A DNA stretch of 64,000 nt from Gillisia sp. Hel_I_86 (GCF_007827275.1 NZ_VISE01000001.1:2418001-2482000); one strand, 5' to 3'; shown: positions 25,320-35,529, counted from the stretch's first letter. Notes: generated from the letters alone by a model not told the origin. A program made the numbers and translations.

Positions 25320-26167
25320 TGAGAGTACATATTATAGGTGTGGGCCTCATAGGCGGATCGTTCGCTATCGATATTAGAAATGCATTTTCTGGAGTGCAGT
25401 TGGTTGGTGTAGATAATAATCCAGATCATCTTCAACAGGCATTGTCCTTAGGAATCATTGATAAGGTTGAAGAATTAAACGATGTTAGGTCCTCAGACCT
25501 GGTAATTGTGGCGGTGCCCGTAGATGTGAGTATTCCACTTATTAAACAGGTGTTGGATGTCGTAGAAGATCACACCTTGGTGATCGATACCGGATCTACT
25601 AAAGGCAAGCTCTGCGAGGCTTTAAGCACTCATCCAAATCGTCGTAATTTCTTGGCTGCGCATCCCATTTCGGGCACAGAGTTTTCCGGACCACAAGCAG
25701 CAATAAAGGATCTTTACAGGAATAAAACAAATATTATATGTGAAGTAGAAAAAACGGCATTCAAATTACAGGAAAGAGCATTGGCGCTTTTCCAGAAATT
25801 AGGAATGAGAATATGTTACATGGACCCAAAATCCCATGACAGGCATATTGCTTATGTTTCACATTTATCGCATATAAGTTCCTTTATGCTTGGAAAAACA
25901 GTTTTGGAAAAAGAAAAAAACGAACGCAACATATTTGATCTTGCCGGTAGTGGTTTTGCTTCAACTGTAAGATTGGCCAAAAGCTCTCCTGCTATGTGGT
26001 CTCCCATTTTTGAGCAAAACAAAGAAAATGTGGTGGAGATTTTAACCGAATATATTCAGAACCTCAATATGTTTAAAGATTTATTGGAGAACAACGACTT
26101 TGAAGGAGTCTATAATGAAATGGAGAAGACAAACCATATCAAAACCATATTAAACGGAATCAATTAA
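25319..26167 (+). CDS. tyrA: Prephenate dehydrogenase
   Basis: This 282-residue NAD-dependent enzyme converts prephenate to 4-hydroxyphenylpyruvate. It has Rossmann GVGLIGGSFA (7-16), VDTGSTKG, HPISGTEFSGP and DRHIAYVSHLSH, the catalytic His block. It overlaps the aminotransferase by one base and is followed by the DAHP synthase gene 24 bases on. No ACT or mutase domain is fused. Confidence 0.92.
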   Translation: MRVHIIGVGLIGGSFAIDIRNAFSGVQLVGVDNNPDHLQQALSLGIIDKVEELNDVRSSDLVIVAVPVDVSIPLIKQVLDVVEDHTLVIDTGSTKGKLCEALSTHPNRRNFLAAHPISGTEFSGPQAAIKDLYRNKTNIICEVEKTAFKLQERALALFQKLGMRICYMDPKSHDRHIAYVSHLSHISSFMLGKTVLEKEKNERNIFDLAGSGFASTVRLAKSSPAMWSPIFEQNKENVVEILTEYIQNLNMFKDLLENNDFEGVYNEMEKTNHIKTILNGIN

Positions 26168-26191
26168 AAAATCAATTATATAACAGTTACA

Positions 26192-27274
26192 ATGGAAAAC
26201 AAAAAAGAATTAGGAACCTGGTTAAATAAATTCAACTTAGATCATCCTTTGGTGATAGCAGGCCCTTGCAGTGCAGAGACAGAAGACCAGTTGGTGGAGA
26301 TCGCAAAACAATTAAAGGATAGCGATGTTAGCGTTTTGCGAGCAGGACTTTGGAAACCTAGAACCCGCCCGGGGAATTTCGAAGGAGTTGGTGCTTTGGG
26401 CCTCAAATGGATGAAAACTGCCAAAGAAGAAACAGGTTTGTTAACTACTACAGAAGTTGCAAATGCCAATCATGTAGAACTTGCATTGGAAAATGATGTT
26501 GATATTTTATGGATTGGTGCCAGGACCACCGTTTCTCCATTCATCGTTCAAGAAATTGCTGAAGCCTTAAAAGGCACCGATAAAACAGTATTGATAAAAA
26601 ATCCTGTGAACCCAGACCTTTCTTTATGGTTAGGTGCTGTAGAGCGTTTTTATACTGCCGATGTCAAGAATTTAGGAGTGATACACCGTGGATTTTCTAC
26701 CTATGAAAAGACCAAATATAGGAACAATCCGGAATGGCAAATACCTATCGATTTGCAAAATAGGTTTCCGGACCTGCCGCTTATTTTAGATCCTTCGCAT
26801 ATTGCGGGAAGACGTGATATCCTATTTGATCTTTGCCAAACAGCATTGGACCTTAACTATGACGGATTGATGGTAGAAACGCATCATGATCCGGATAATG
26901 CATGGAGCGATGCAGCACAACAAATTACCCCTGCTACTTTAATTCAGTTTATGAAGGATCTTAAAATCAGAAAGGAAATTTCAGAAAGCGAGGAATTTTT
27001 GAACAGTTTGAAGAACCTTAGGGCCAAGATAGATATTGCAGATCATCAATTATTGGAGACGCTGTCAAAAAGAATGAAAATCGCCGATGAGATTGGGAGA
27101 ATTAAAAAATCTCAAAATGTTTCGATCCTTCAAACCACCAGATGGAATGAAATTCTGGGTAAAATGATACTAGAAGGGGAGCAACAAGGATTGAGTGAGG
27201 AATTTGTATTAAAAATGTTCAAGGCCATACACCAGGAATCCATTAATCATCAGAAAAAAGTAATTAGCGAATAA
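26192..27274 (+). CDS. Bifunctional DAHP synthase (type I beta) / chorismate mutase
   Basis: This 360-residue fusion has DAHP synthase in residues 1-260 (AGPCSAET, GLWKPRTRPGNFEG, IKNPVNPDLSLWLGAVERF, HRGFSTYEK, LDPSHIAGRR) and an AroQ-type chorismate mutase at about 265-350 (LRAKIDIADHQLLETLSKRM). It carries out the first step of the shikimate pathway and the chorismate-to-prephenate branch step. The mutase probably also serves as the allosteric sensor for prephenate, as known for similar fusions. It is the last gene of the Phe/Tyr-attenuated operon. Confidence 0.93.
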   Translation: MENKKELGTWLNKFNLDHPLVIAGPCSAETEDQLVEIAKQLKDSDVSVLRAGLWKPRTRPGNFEGVGALGLKWMKTAKEETGLLTTTEVANANHVELALENDVDILWIGARTTVSPFIVQEIAEALKGTDKTVLIKNPVNPDLSLWLGAVERFYTADVKNLGVIHRGFSTYEKTKYRNNPEWQIPIDLQNRFPDLPLILDPSHIAGRRDILFDLCQTALDLNYDGLMVETHHDPDNAWSDAAQQITPATLIQFMKDLKIRKEISESEEFLNSLKNLRAKIDIADHQLLETLSKRMKIADEIGRIKKSQNVSILQTTRWNEILGKMILEGEQQGLSEEFVLKMFKAIHQESINHQKKVISE

Positions 27275-27299
27275 GCGTGGGATTTTGCACCTTTGTAGC

Positions 27300-28256
27300 A
27301 TGACAGGAATTGTATATAAATCTACAGGAAGTTGGTATCATGTAAAGGCTGAAAGTGGGGTTTTTTACCGCTGTAGGATAAAGGGCAAATTCCGCATGCA
27401 AGGGATTAAAAGCACCAATCCGGTTGCGGTGGGCGATAAGGTGCAATTTGAATTGGAAGAAACAGGGGACGATACTTTTGGGGTTATAAACACAATTGAA
27501 GAGCGGGATAATTACATTATTCGTAAATCGGTGAACCTCTCCAAACAAACCCATATTATTGCTTCAAATATTGATGTTGCTTTTTTGCTGGTCACCCTTA
27601 ATAATCCGCCCACTTTTACCACTTTTATAGATAGGTTTCTGGTAACAGCCGAAGCCTATCATATTAAAACGGTATTGCTGTTCAATAAAGTTGACACTTA
27701 TAATGAAGAGGAGCTAGGTGAGATTAAATTCTTGGCAGCATTATACCGGGATGTTGGTTACGAATGTATAGGAATTTCAGCAAAGACGGGGAAGAATCTA
27801 GATAAGGTCAAGGAAATGATGGTAGGTAAAACCAGTATGTTCTCTGGACATAGTGGAACCGGGAAATCTACACTTATCAATGCATTGGAACCCACTTTAG
27901 ATCTTAAAACTTCGAAAATAAGTGCCCAGCATAAGCAAGGGCAGCATACTACTACTTTTGCAGAGATGTATGATCTTGGTTTTGATGCGAGGATCATTGA
28001 CACTCCTGGGATTAAAGGATTTGGAGTGGTAGAGATGGAAAAAGAGGAATTGGGTAATTATTTCCCAGAATTTTTCGCTGTAAAACAGGAATGTAAATTC
28101 AATAATTGCCTGCATATAGAAGAACCACATTGCGCCGTTAAAGATGGTTTGGAGGATGGGGACATCGCATGGTCCAGATATAAAAGTTATTTGCAAATTA
28201 TTGAAGGAGAAGATGAGCAACAATATAGAACGGATAATTTTCCCGAGGAGCAATGA
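27300..28256 (+). CDS. rsgA: Small ribosomal subunit biogenesis GTPase RsgA
   Basis: This 318-residue circularly permuted GTPase has an OB-fold N-terminus, NKVD (G4) before GHSGTGKSTLINAL (G1), DTPGIKGFG (G3) and the C-terminal zinc motif CKFNNCLHIEEPHC. It helps 30S maturation. I choose ATG 27300; the upstream TTG lies in the promoter-like TTTGCACCTTTG string. The next start (dtd) overlaps its stop by 4 bases. Confidence 0.93.
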   Translation: MTGIVYKSTGSWYHVKAESGVFYRCRIKGKFRMQGIKSTNPVAVGDKVQFELEETGDDTFGVINTIEERDNYIIRKSVNLSKQTHIIASNIDVAFLLVTLNNPPTFTTFIDRFLVTAEAYHIKTVLLFNKVDTYNEEELGEIKFLAALYRDVGYECIGISAKTGKNLDKVKEMMVGKTSMFSGHSGTGKSTLINALEPTLDLKTSKISAQHKQGQHTTTFAEMYDLGFDARIIDTPGIKGFGVVEMEKEELGNYFPEFFAVKQECKFNNCLHIEEPHCAVKDGLEDGDIAWSRYKSYLQIIEGEDEQQYRTDNFPEEQ

Positions 28257-28705
28257 GAATAGTTCTCCAAAGAGTCTCGAAAGCATCGGTTGGCATTGAC
28301 GGAAAAGTGAGTGGTAAGATTGGCAACGGACTTTTAATTCTTGTGGGAATTGAAGAAGCAGACTCGAAAGAAGATGTTGTCTGGTTGTGCAACAAGATCT
28401 TGAAAATGCGGATTTTTAACGATGAGGCTGGAGTAATGAATGGTTCAATTCAGGATATTGATGGAGAAGTATTGGTTATAAGTCAGTTCACCCTGCATGC
28501 CAGCACAAAAAAAGGAAATAGGCCTAGTTATATTAAGGCAGCCAAGCCAAAAACTGCAGTTCCACTTTATGAGAGTTTTCTTCTAGAGCTGGAAAATCAG
28601 CTCGGCAAAAAAGTGGAATGTGGAATTTTTGGAGCAGATATGAAAGTTTCTTTAATAAATGATGGGCCTGTTACAATTATGATAGATTCAAAAAGCAGGG
28701 AATAA
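28253..28705 (+). CDS. dtd: D-aminoacyl-tRNA deacylase
   Basis: This 150-residue protein removes D-amino acids from mischarged tRNA. It has MRIVLQRVSKASV at the start, SQFTLHASTKKGNRPSY in the active site and the Gly-cisPro type loop NDGPVTI near the C-terminus. It is part of a tight rsgA-dtd-mazG-like run with overlapping starts. Confidence 0.93.
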   Translation: MRIVLQRVSKASVGIDGKVSGKIGNGLLILVGIEEADSKEDVVWLCNKILKMRIFNDEAGVMNGSIQDIDGEVLVISQFTLHASTKKGNRPSYIKAAKPKTAVPLYESFLLELENQLGKKVECGIFGADMKVSLINDGPVTIMIDSKSRE

Positions 28706-29031
28706 TGAACATACAAAACGCACAAGAAGCAGTAGATAGATGGATTCAAGATCATGGAGTTCGTTATTTTAACGAGCTTACCAATATGGCGCAACTTACA
28801 GAAGAAGTTGGCGAAGTAGCTAGGATTATTGCACGTCGATATGGAGAACAAAGTGAAAAGGAAAGTGATAAAAGCAAGGATCTGGGAGAAGAACTCGCAG
28901 ATGTGCTATTTGTTGTGCTTTGTTTGGCAAATCAAACAGGGATCAATCTACAGGAAGCTTTCGATAAGAAATTGGAGATAAAAACCAAGCGTGACCACGA
29001 CAGGCATCATAACAATGATAAATTGAAATAA
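28705..29031 (+). CDS. MazG-like nucleotide pyrophosphohydrolase
   Basis: This 108-residue all-alpha NTP pyrophosphatase-type protein has the metal-binding ExxE in LTEEVGEVARII and the downstream ELADVLF (ExxD) motif. It probably hydrolyses a non-canonical or excess nucleotide; the substrate is unknown. It overlaps dtd and the next gene by one base each. Confidence 0.85.
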   Translation: MNIQNAQEAVDRWIQDHGVRYFNELTNMAQLTEEVGEVARIIARRYGEQSEKESDKSKDLGEELADVLFVVLCLANQTGINLQEAFDKKLEIKTKRDHDRHHNNDKLK

Positions 29032-29297
29032 TGAACTTCAAAAAAGTTATTAATGCAAAGGGTTTCTGGAGGTCCGTAGTCGGAATGGGGATTTCGTTTA
29101 TCGTGGTCTATCATATTATTACCATGCTTTTTGCTTTTGGAGGCTTTGATTTTAGTGGCTATTTCGAGCAGAACCTATCTCAAGGAAGATGGATGCGATT
29201 TGTGTTGGGGTCTCTTCTTTCAGGGTTTTTATATGGCTTCATAATCACCTTTGGACAATTTTCCATAAAACAAAAAAAGGAAGAAAGAGAGCATTGA
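29031..29297 (+). CDS. Small membrane protein of unknown function
   Basis: This 88-residue protein has two hydrophobic stretches (about 12-33 and 55-75) and a charged C-terminus (KQKKEEREH). I do not recognise the family by motif. It is translationally coupled to the MazG-like gene (one-base overlap), with aroA 46 bases downstream. Confidence 0.65.
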   Translation: MNFKKVINAKGFWRSVVGMGISFIVVYHIITMLFAFGGFDFSGYFEQNLSQGRWMRFVLGSLLSGFLYGFIITFGQFSIKQKKEEREH

Positions 29298-29343
29298 ACA
29301 TTCTATAATTTTTCCTCATTAATCTATTTTTATCTTAAGTTAT

Positions 29344-30567
29344 ATGAACGCTCAGTTAAGTCATCCCAATTCCAAGCTTTTTGGAGAAATTCAAATTACC
29401 GGTTCCAAAAGTGAATCTAATCGAGCTTTGATTTTGCAAGCTTTGTATCCTTCAATTTCTTTGAGCAACTTATCCAATAGTGATGATACCTCTGTTTTAC
29501 AAGAAGCCTTAAAGGCGAATGGGGGTTCTGTGGATATTCATCATGCGGGAACAGCAATGCGGTTTCTTACAGCATTTTTTTCAACTCAAGAGGGGATGGA
29601 AACAGTGTTAACCGGCAGCCCAAGAATGAAAGAGCGCCCAATTAAGCTATTGGTAGATGCGTTATGTAGGTTAGGTGCAAACATTACCTATACTGAAAAG
29701 GATGGATTTCCACCATTAGGGATTAAGGGGAAAAACCTTGAAAAATCATCTGTAAAAGTTCAAGCAAATATCAGCAGTCAGTATATTTCGGCTTTAATGC
29801 TTATTGCCCCATCGCTTCCGAATGGTTTAGAGATCGAATTGGAAGGGCCAATTACCTCTGTGCCATATATTGAAATGACTTTGGAATTGCTTAGGTATTT
29901 TGGGATTCAGGCTCAATTTGAAGGACAATCGATTAAAATTAAACCTACAAAAAAAGTGAAAGCCAAAACTTTGGCAATAGAATCAGATTGGAGTTCTGCT
30001 TCGTATTTTTTCTCTTTGGCAGCATTAAGCGAAAATGCAGAGTTCACATTAAGCAATTTTCGTGAAACAAGCTTGCAAGGGGATTCTAAAATAGTTTCTA
30101 TTTATAAGGGATTGGGAGTTGATACGTCTTTTAATGAAAACTCTATTTCGCTAAAAAAAGAATCGAGGAAAAAATCTAAAAGTTTACATTTGGATCTTCA
30201 AAACATGCCAGATTTAGCACAAACGATCGCGGTTACTTGTCTAGGTTTGGGGATGGCTTGTGAATTAAAAGGGCTTCATACACTAAAGATCAAGGAAACT
30301 GATAGATTAGTTGCTTTGAAAATCGAATTAGAGAAATTTGGAGCCATCGTAGAAATTACCAACAACAGCTTGTCTCTAGCTCCATGTACTACTTTAGAAA
30401 AAAATATAGAAGTAGAAACTTATAACGATCATAGAATGGCAATGGCTTTTGCCCCTTTAGCGTTAAGAGTTCCGCTTACAATTAAAGATGCCGGAGTGGT
30501 TTCAAAATCGTATCCGGAGTTTTGGGAAGACCTGGAATCCATCGGATTTTCTGTAGGGAAAGTCTAG
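29344..30567 (+). CDS. aroA: 3-phosphoshikimate 1-carboxyvinyltransferase (EPSP synthase)
   Basis: This 407-residue enzyme joins shikimate-3-phosphate and PEP. Motifs are GSKSESNRALIL near the start, HAGTAMRFLTA, RMKERPIKLLVDAL, KETDRLVALK and YNDHRMAMAFAPLAL. It is separate from the aromatic operon at 23 kb and not behind the attenuator. The family has glyphosate-sensitive and -tolerant classes, which I do not assign. Confidence 0.93.
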   Translation: MNAQLSHPNSKLFGEIQITGSKSESNRALILQALYPSISLSNLSNSDDTSVLQEALKANGGSVDIHHAGTAMRFLTAFFSTQEGMETVLTGSPRMKERPIKLLVDALCRLGANITYTEKDGFPPLGIKGKNLEKSSVKVQANISSQYISALMLIAPSLPNGLEIELEGPITSVPYIEMTLELLRYFGIQAQFEGQSIKIKPTKKVKAKTLAIESDWSSASYFFSLAALSENAEFTLSNFRETSLQGDSKIVSIYKGLGVDTSFNENSISLKKESRKKSKSLHLDLQNMPDLAQTIAVTCLGLGMACELKGLHTLKIKETDRLVALKIELEKFGAIVEITNNSLSLAPCTTLEKNIEVETYNDHRMAMAFAPLALRVPLTIKDAGVVSKSYPEFWEDLESIGFSVGKV

Positions 30568-30601
30568 ATCAAACCCTATTCTTAAATAAACACCTATTTA
30601 C

Positions 30602-30633
30602 TTGACAACCCCTATGTTGAGGTTGTATATTTG
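30602..30633 (+). promoter_or_regulatory. Promoter of queA
   Basis: This is a textbook Bacteroidota promoter: TTGACA at 30602, a 21-base spacer, then TATATTTG (30626-30633), 21 bases before the queA ATG. Confidence 0.75.
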
Positions 30634-30654
30634 CGACCTTTAAAAAATGAAAAT

Positions 30655-31710
30655 ATGGGAATGAAACTTTCACAATTTGGTTTTGAACTTCCGGATGAAC
30701 TTCTCGCTGAATATCCTGCAGAAAACAGGGATGAGGCACGTTTGATGGTACTAAACAGAAAAGACCAAACAATTGAGCATAAATTATTTAAGGATATAAT
30801 GGATTATTTTGAACCACAAGATGTGATGGTTCTTAATAATACAAAAGTATTTCCTGCGCGTTTATTCGGAAACAAAGAAAAAACGGGAGCTCGTATCGAA
30901 GTGTTTTTGTTAAGGGAATTAAATCCAGAAACCAAGCTTTGGGATGTGTTGGTGGATCCGGCAAGGAAAATAAGAATAGGGAATAAATTATATTTTGGTG
31001 AAGATGAAAGTCTTGTTGCTGAAGTTATAGATAATACTACTTCTCGTGGTAGAACCCTCCGTTTCTTATATGATGGTTCTTACCAAGAATTCAGAAAAAA
31101 ATTACAGGAACTAGGGGAAACCCCGCTTCCCAAATATATCAAGAGAGAGGTACAGCCAGAAGATCAGGAACGTTACCAAACTATTTATGCCAAGAACGAA
31201 GGTGCTGTTGCAGCTCCAACTGCAGGATTGCATTTTTCCAAGCACCTATTAAAACGTCTTGAAATTAAAGGGATAGATTTTGCTGAAGTTACACTTCACG
31301 TAGGATTGGGAACTTTTAGCCCGGTTGAAGTAGAGGATCTTTCCAAGCACAAAATGGACAGTGAAGAAGCTTTTATTGAAGAGAAAGCAACTAAAATTAT
31401 CAATAAGGCTTTGAGCGAAAAACGCAGAATTTGTGCTGTTGGTACCACCAGTATGCGTGTGTTGGAAAGTGCGGTTTCTTCTAACCATACTTTAAACGAA
31501 TTTAGTGGCTGGACCAATAAATTTATTTTTCCTCCATATGATTTTAGCATCGCTAATTCTATGATAACTAACTTCCATACACCTAAGTCCACTTTGATGA
31601 TGATGGTTTCTGCATTTGCAGGACACGATTTCATGAAAAAGGCATATGACGAAGCAATTAAAGAAAAATATAAGTTTTATACTTATGGAGATGCAATGTT
31701 GATTATCTAA
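30655..31710 (+). CDS. queA: S-adenosylmethionine:tRNA ribosyltransferase-isomerase
   Basis: This roughly 351-residue enzyme builds epoxyqueuosine on tRNA. Signatures are [41 protein letters not shown] and the C-terminal [20 protein letters not shown] choose ATG 30655, downstream of the TATATTTG promoter; ATG 30661 is also possible. A terminator follows at 31733. Confidence 0.93.
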   Translation: MGMKLSQFGFELPDELLAEYPAENRDEARLMVLNRKDQTIEHKLFKDIMDYFEPQDVMVLNNTKVFPARLFGNKEKTGARIEVFLLRELNPETKLWDVLVDPARKIRIGNKLYFGEDESLVAEVIDNTTSRGRTLRFLYDGSYQEFRKKLQELGETPLPKYIKREVQPEDQERYQTIYAKNEGAVAAPTAGLHFSKHLLKRLEIKGIDFAEVTLHVGLGTFSPVEVEDLSKHKMDSEEAFIEEKATKIINKALSEKRRICAVGTTSMRVLESAVSSNHTLNEFSGWTNKFIFPPYDFSIANSMITNFHTPKSTLMMMVSAFAGHDFMKKAYDEAIKEKYKFYTYGDAMLII

Positions 31711-31732
31711 TATTCATTTTCAAAACAATTTA

Positions 31733-31780
31733 GACCACGAATATGCTCATTTAAAGAGAAGTCTTCGTGGTTTTCTTTTT
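31733..31780 (+). terminator. Terminator after queA
   Basis: GACCACGAA / TTCGTGGT(T) forms a stem with a 22-base loop, followed by TTTTCTTTTTT. Confidence 0.6.
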
Positions 31781-31844
31781 TCGGCACTATTTTGAATTTG
31801 TTTGTTCCTACCGTAAATCCTAATAATCTTCATACTTTTGCAGC

Positions 31845-32888
31845 GTGAAAGACAAGAAGAAAGATATACGGGCTTTAACCAAGGAACAATTACAAGAATT
31901 CTTTGTAGCTCAGGGAGATAAGTCCTTTCGTGGGTCTCAGGTTTACGAGTGGCTTTGGAACAAAAGTGCCCATAGTTTTGAAGATATGACCAATATTTCC
32001 AAGGCTACCAGACAGATGATGAAAGAGAATTTTGTGATCAATCATATTCGTGTAGATCAAATGCAAAGAAGTAGTGATGGCACTATTAAAAACGCCGTAA
32101 GACTTCATGATGATCTAACTGTAGAATCGGTATTAATTCCAACTTCTAAGAGGACTACTGCTTGTGTATCTTCACAGGTTGGATGTAGCTTGGATTGTAA
32201 ATTTTGTGCAACTGCTACCCTAAAACGTATGCGTAATTTAAATCCAGATGAAATTTACGATCAGGTGGTGGCAATAGATAACGAAAGCAGGTTGTATTTT
32301 GATAGACCCTTGTCCAACATCGTGTTTATGGGCATGGGAGAGCCGCTTATGAATTACAACAACGTAATGAAGGCAGTAGAGAAGATCACTTCCAAAGAAG
32401 GCTTGGGGATGTCTTCCAAGCGTATTACCATTTCTACTTCCGGGGTTCCAAAAATGATCAAGAAATTGGCAGATGATGAAACTAAGGTAAAACTTGCGGT
32501 TTCGCTTCACTCTGCGATAGATGACATAAGAACCACTATAATGCCTTTTAATGCTACTTTTCCGTTGGTAGATCTTCGGGAAGCGCTGGAATATTGGTTT
32601 GAAAAGACCAAAAGCAGGATCACCTATGAGTATATTGTTTGGGAAGGGATCAACGATACCCGTAAAGATGCCGAAGCATTGGTGCAGTTCTGTAAATATG
32701 TGCCTTGTAAAGTGAATTTAATAGAATACAATCCGATAGATGATGGGGTTTTTCAGCAAGCTTCTTCAGAGGCAACACATATGTACGAGTCTCTCTTGGA
32801 GCGTAATGGAATTACCGTTACTGTAAGAAGGTCCAGGGGAAAAGATATAGATGCGGCATGTGGACAATTGGCAAACAAATCTTCATAA
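31845..32888 (+). CDS. rlmN: 23S rRNA/tRNA adenine-C2 methyltransferase RlmN
   Basis: This 347-residue radical-SAM enzyme methylates A2503 of 23S rRNA and A37 of some tRNAs. The cluster motif CSLDCKFC (CxxxCxxC), GMGEPLMNYNNV, and the C-terminal CGQLANKS with the methyl-carrier cysteine are present. The start is GTG 31845, just after a TActTTTG box (31831-31838). Confidence 0.93.
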   Translation: MKDKKKDIRALTKEQLQEFFVAQGDKSFRGSQVYEWLWNKSAHSFEDMTNISKATRQMMKENFVINHIRVDQMQRSSDGTIKNAVRLHDDLTVESVLIPTSKRTTACVSSQVGCSLDCKFCATATLKRMRNLNPDEIYDQVVAIDNESRLYFDRPLSNIVFMGMGEPLMNYNNVMKAVEKITSKEGLGMSSKRITISTSGVPKMIKKLADDETKVKLAVSLHSAIDDIRTTIMPFNATFPLVDLREALEYWFEKTKSRITYEYIVWEGINDTRKDAEALVQFCKYVPCKVNLIEYNPIDDGVFQQASSEATHMYESLLERNGITVTVRRSRGKDIDAACGQLANKSS

Positions 32889-32936
32889 AATTCTAAAAAT
32901 ACCTAAACCATAATCTTTAGCTATATTTGATTCCGT

Positions 32937-33914
32937 ATGAAGGTAATCTCACAAATAAAATTACCGGTAGAAAAAGAAATGGAACTTTTTGAAAAAAAGT
33001 TCTTCGAGTCCATGTCTTCAAAAGTGGCACTTTTAAACAGGATCACCCATTATATAGTTAACAGGAAAGGGAAGCAAATGCGCCCCATGTTCGTGTTTTT
33101 GGTGGCCAAAATGGTTTCTGAAGGACAGGTGAACGAGCGCACCTATCGTGGAGCTGCGGTGATAGAACTTATCCATACAGCAACCTTGGTTCATGATGAT
33201 GTAGTGGACGACTCCAATAGAAGACGAGGTTTCTTCAGCATTAATGCACTTTGGAAAAATAAGATCGCCGTTTTGGTGGGAGATTATCTCCTCTCCAAAG
33301 GCTTGTTGCTTTCTATAGATAATAATGATTTCGATTTGTTGAAGATCATCTCTATTGCCGTGAAAGAAATGAGTGAAGGGGAGTTGCTTCAAATAGAAAA
33401 AGCCAGACGTTTGGATATTACCGAAGCTGTTTATTATGATATTATTCGCCAGAAAACGGCAACTTTAATTGCGGCTTGTTGTGGTTTAGGCGCTGCTTCA
33501 GTAAAACCGGAATCTTCAGAAATTGCTAAAATGCGCCGCTTTGGGGAACTTATTGGAATGGCATTTCAAATAAAAGATGACCTGTTCGATTATGGAGAAG
33601 AGCAAATAGGAAAACCAACCGGGATTGATATTAAAGAACAAAAAATGACACTCCCATTGATCTACGTGCTTAATAATTCTACTCCAAAAGAAAAAAAATG
33701 GATCATTAATTCTATCAAGAACCATAACAAGGATAAAAAGAGCGTGAAAGAAGTGATCGCTCTGGTAAAATCCAATGGCGGATTGGATTATGCCGTTACC
33801 AAAATGAAGGAATATCAAAAAGAAGCACTTTCTATCCTGAACGATTATCCGGAATCTACATATAAAGATTCCCTTGTCCTGATGGTGAACTACGTGATAG
33901 AGCGGAAAAAATAA
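32937..33914 (+). CDS. Polyprenyl (all-trans) diphosphate synthase
   Basis: This 325-residue enzyme has both Asp-rich motifs: LVHDDVVDDSNRRRG (first) and FQIKDDLFDYGEE (second). It elongates isoprenyl diphosphates, probably for menaquinone side chains. Chain length cannot be fixed by eye. Its 3' end is followed by a short dispersed repeat. Confidence 0.9.
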   Translation: MKVISQIKLPVEKEMELFEKKFFESMSSKVALLNRITHYIVNRKGKQMRPMFVFLVAKMVSEGQVNERTYRGAAVIELIHTATLVHDDVVDDSNRRRGFFSINALWKNKIAVLVGDYLLSKGLLLSIDNNDFDLLKIISIAVKEMSEGELLQIEKARRLDITEAVYYDIIRQKTATLIAACCGLGAASVKPESSEIAKMRRFGELIGMAFQIKDDLFDYGEEQIGKPTGIDIKEQKMTLPLIYVLNNSTPKEKKWIINSIKNHNKDKKSVKEVIALVKSNGGLDYAVTKMKEYQKEALSILNDYPESTYKDSLVLMVNYVIERKK

Positions 33915-33939
33915 TGTCTTCAATAAACAATTGTCAATT

Positions 33940-33965
33940 GTCACATCGAGCGGAGTCGAGATGTC
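33940..33965. repeat. Short dispersed palindrome
   Basis: GTCACATCGAG and GTCGAGATGTC flank CGGA as imperfect inverted arms. It has the same length and intergenic position as the arms of the R2 elements and may be a reduced relative. I find no second copy in this window. Confidence 0.4.
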
Positions 33966-34170
33966 ATTATCAAAACAAATAAATTCCTCACCTAAAAAGC
34001 CATTTTTCAAACTTTATTCAAAAATAAATAAATACCTAGGCAACCTTTTGTAATTTTCTTGCGTCTATATAAATAGATGGCTTTGGTTTTTCGGGTTCGC
34101 CTCGATTTTAAAATTAGTTTTCGAAACAGATGCCTTGTGAGGGAACTTACAAGTAATTGAAATAAGCTTA

Positions 34171-34731
34171 GTGAAAGTAATACCTCTTTTTAAAAACGAA
34201 AAGCAATTAATTGCAAGAGCTGCGAAAAACCATCGCGATGCCCAACAGCATCTCTATGACAAACATTCTGGTAAAATGTTGAGCGTTTGCAGAATGTATA
34301 TCAAAGATCTTCAGCATGCCGAGGATGCCATGTTAACGGGATTTTTTAAGGTGTTCACACATTTAAAAGATTTTAAACATGAAGGTAGTTTTGAAGGTTG
34401 GGTGAGAAAGATCATGATACGAGAGTCAATTTCTTTTCTTCGGAAAAAAAATGAGCTGGAGTTTCAGGAAGAAATGGAATCTGTGAAAAGTGAAGGATTT
34501 GATGCTATTCAGGCTGAAATAGATGCAGAGCATATTCAGCAATTAATAGATGAATTACCGGAAGGCTATAAATCGGTTTTTGTGCTCTATGCAGTTGAGG
34601 GGTATAAGCACGCAGAAATTGCAGAATTACTTAAAATAACGGTTGGGACTTCAAAATCCCAATTGTTTAAAGCGAAGAAAATGTTACAGGAACAATTAGA
34701 GCTAAAAAACACTTCAAGTTATGGAAACTGA
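34171..34731 (+). CDS. ECF-type RNA polymerase sigma factor
   Basis: This 186-residue sigma-70 family protein has region 2 (HLYDKHSGKMLSVCRMYIKDLQHAEDAMLTGFFKVF) and region 4 (LPEGYKSVFVLYAVEGYKHAEIAELL), with no region 1 or 3. The start is GTG 34171. It overlaps the next gene by 11 bases, the usual sigma/regulator pairing. Confidence 0.88.
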   Translation: MKVIPLFKNEKQLIARAAKNHRDAQQHLYDKHSGKMLSVCRMYIKDLQHAEDAMLTGFFKVFTHLKDFKHEGSFEGWVRKIMIRESISFLRKKNELEFQEEMESVKSEGFDAIQAEIDAEHIQQLIDELPEGYKSVFVLYAVEGYKHAEIAELLKITVGTSKSQLFKAKKMLQEQLELKNTSSYGN

Positions 34732-35479
34732 AAGATTTGAAGATAAAATAAAACAGCAGTTGCAGGCTCGGGAGATCGCTCCATCTGCGGGAAGTTGGGA
34801 GAAACTAAGTGATAAATTAGATTCGACCCAAGAAAAGAAAAGACCAGTTGCATTTTGGATGGGAATTGCTGCAAGTATCATTGGTGGAATTTTGATCTTA
34901 AGTTTGGTTTTTAATAACTCAACTCCTTCAGGTTCACCAAAAATGGTGGATATGCCTAAAGATGAAGTGAAAATCGAGAAAACTCCAGCAGAATCTTCAA
35001 AAGAGATTTTTACTGAAGTTCAGAAAGAGGCAGAACAAGTGGCTATTTCAGAAAATACAGATGAATTAGCTATTCCAAAAAATAATGAAAGAACGTCTTT
35101 AGTAAAAAATAGAGGGGAAATAGTAGGTTTGGATAATAAGGCTTTGCTAAAAGAACAAAAGATAAGCACATCTATAGAACCTACCACCGATAAATTACTG
35201 GACTTAACAATAAACGATGCCTTGGCAAATGTACTTGCGCAAACCAAAAACGGAGAAACCGTTACAGATGCTGAGGTGAATATGTTGCTTGCAGAAGCGG
35301 CCGCTAAAATTAGCCAGGAGCAGTATAAAACAGATGTTGCAGTAGGAAAGGTGAACCCTGAGGAACTCTTGCAAGATGTAGAATTTGAAATGGACAATTC
35401 CTTTCGCGACAAGATTTTTGAGATGCTAAAAGAAGGATACTCAAAAGCGAGGACCGCAGTTGCAAACAGGAATTATTAA
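34721..35479 (+). CDS. Membrane protein coupled to the sigma factor, possible anti-sigma
   Basis: This 252-residue protein has a cytosolic N-terminus (1-43, GSWEKLSDKLD), one transmembrane segment (about 44-64, FWMGIAASIIGGILILSLVF) and a long charged, low-complexity periplasmic part. The gene overlap and topology suggest it restrains the sigma factor, but no known anti-sigma zinc motif is present. Confidence 0.6.
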   Translation: METERFEDKIKQQLQAREIAPSAGSWEKLSDKLDSTQEKKRPVAFWMGIAASIIGGILILSLVFNNSTPSGSPKMVDMPKDEVKIEKTPAESSKEIFTEVQKEAEQVAISENTDELAIPKNNERTSLVKNRGEIVGLDNKALLKEQKISTSIEPTTDKLLDLTINDALANVLAQTKNGETVTDAEVNMLLAEAAAKISQEQYKTDVAVGKVNPEELLQDVEFEMDNSFRDKIFEMLKEGYSKARTAVANRNY

Positions 35480-35529
35480 GTAGGATAGAATTAGCCATTA
35501 TATCATCACAAAGATTTGAAAGTAAAATT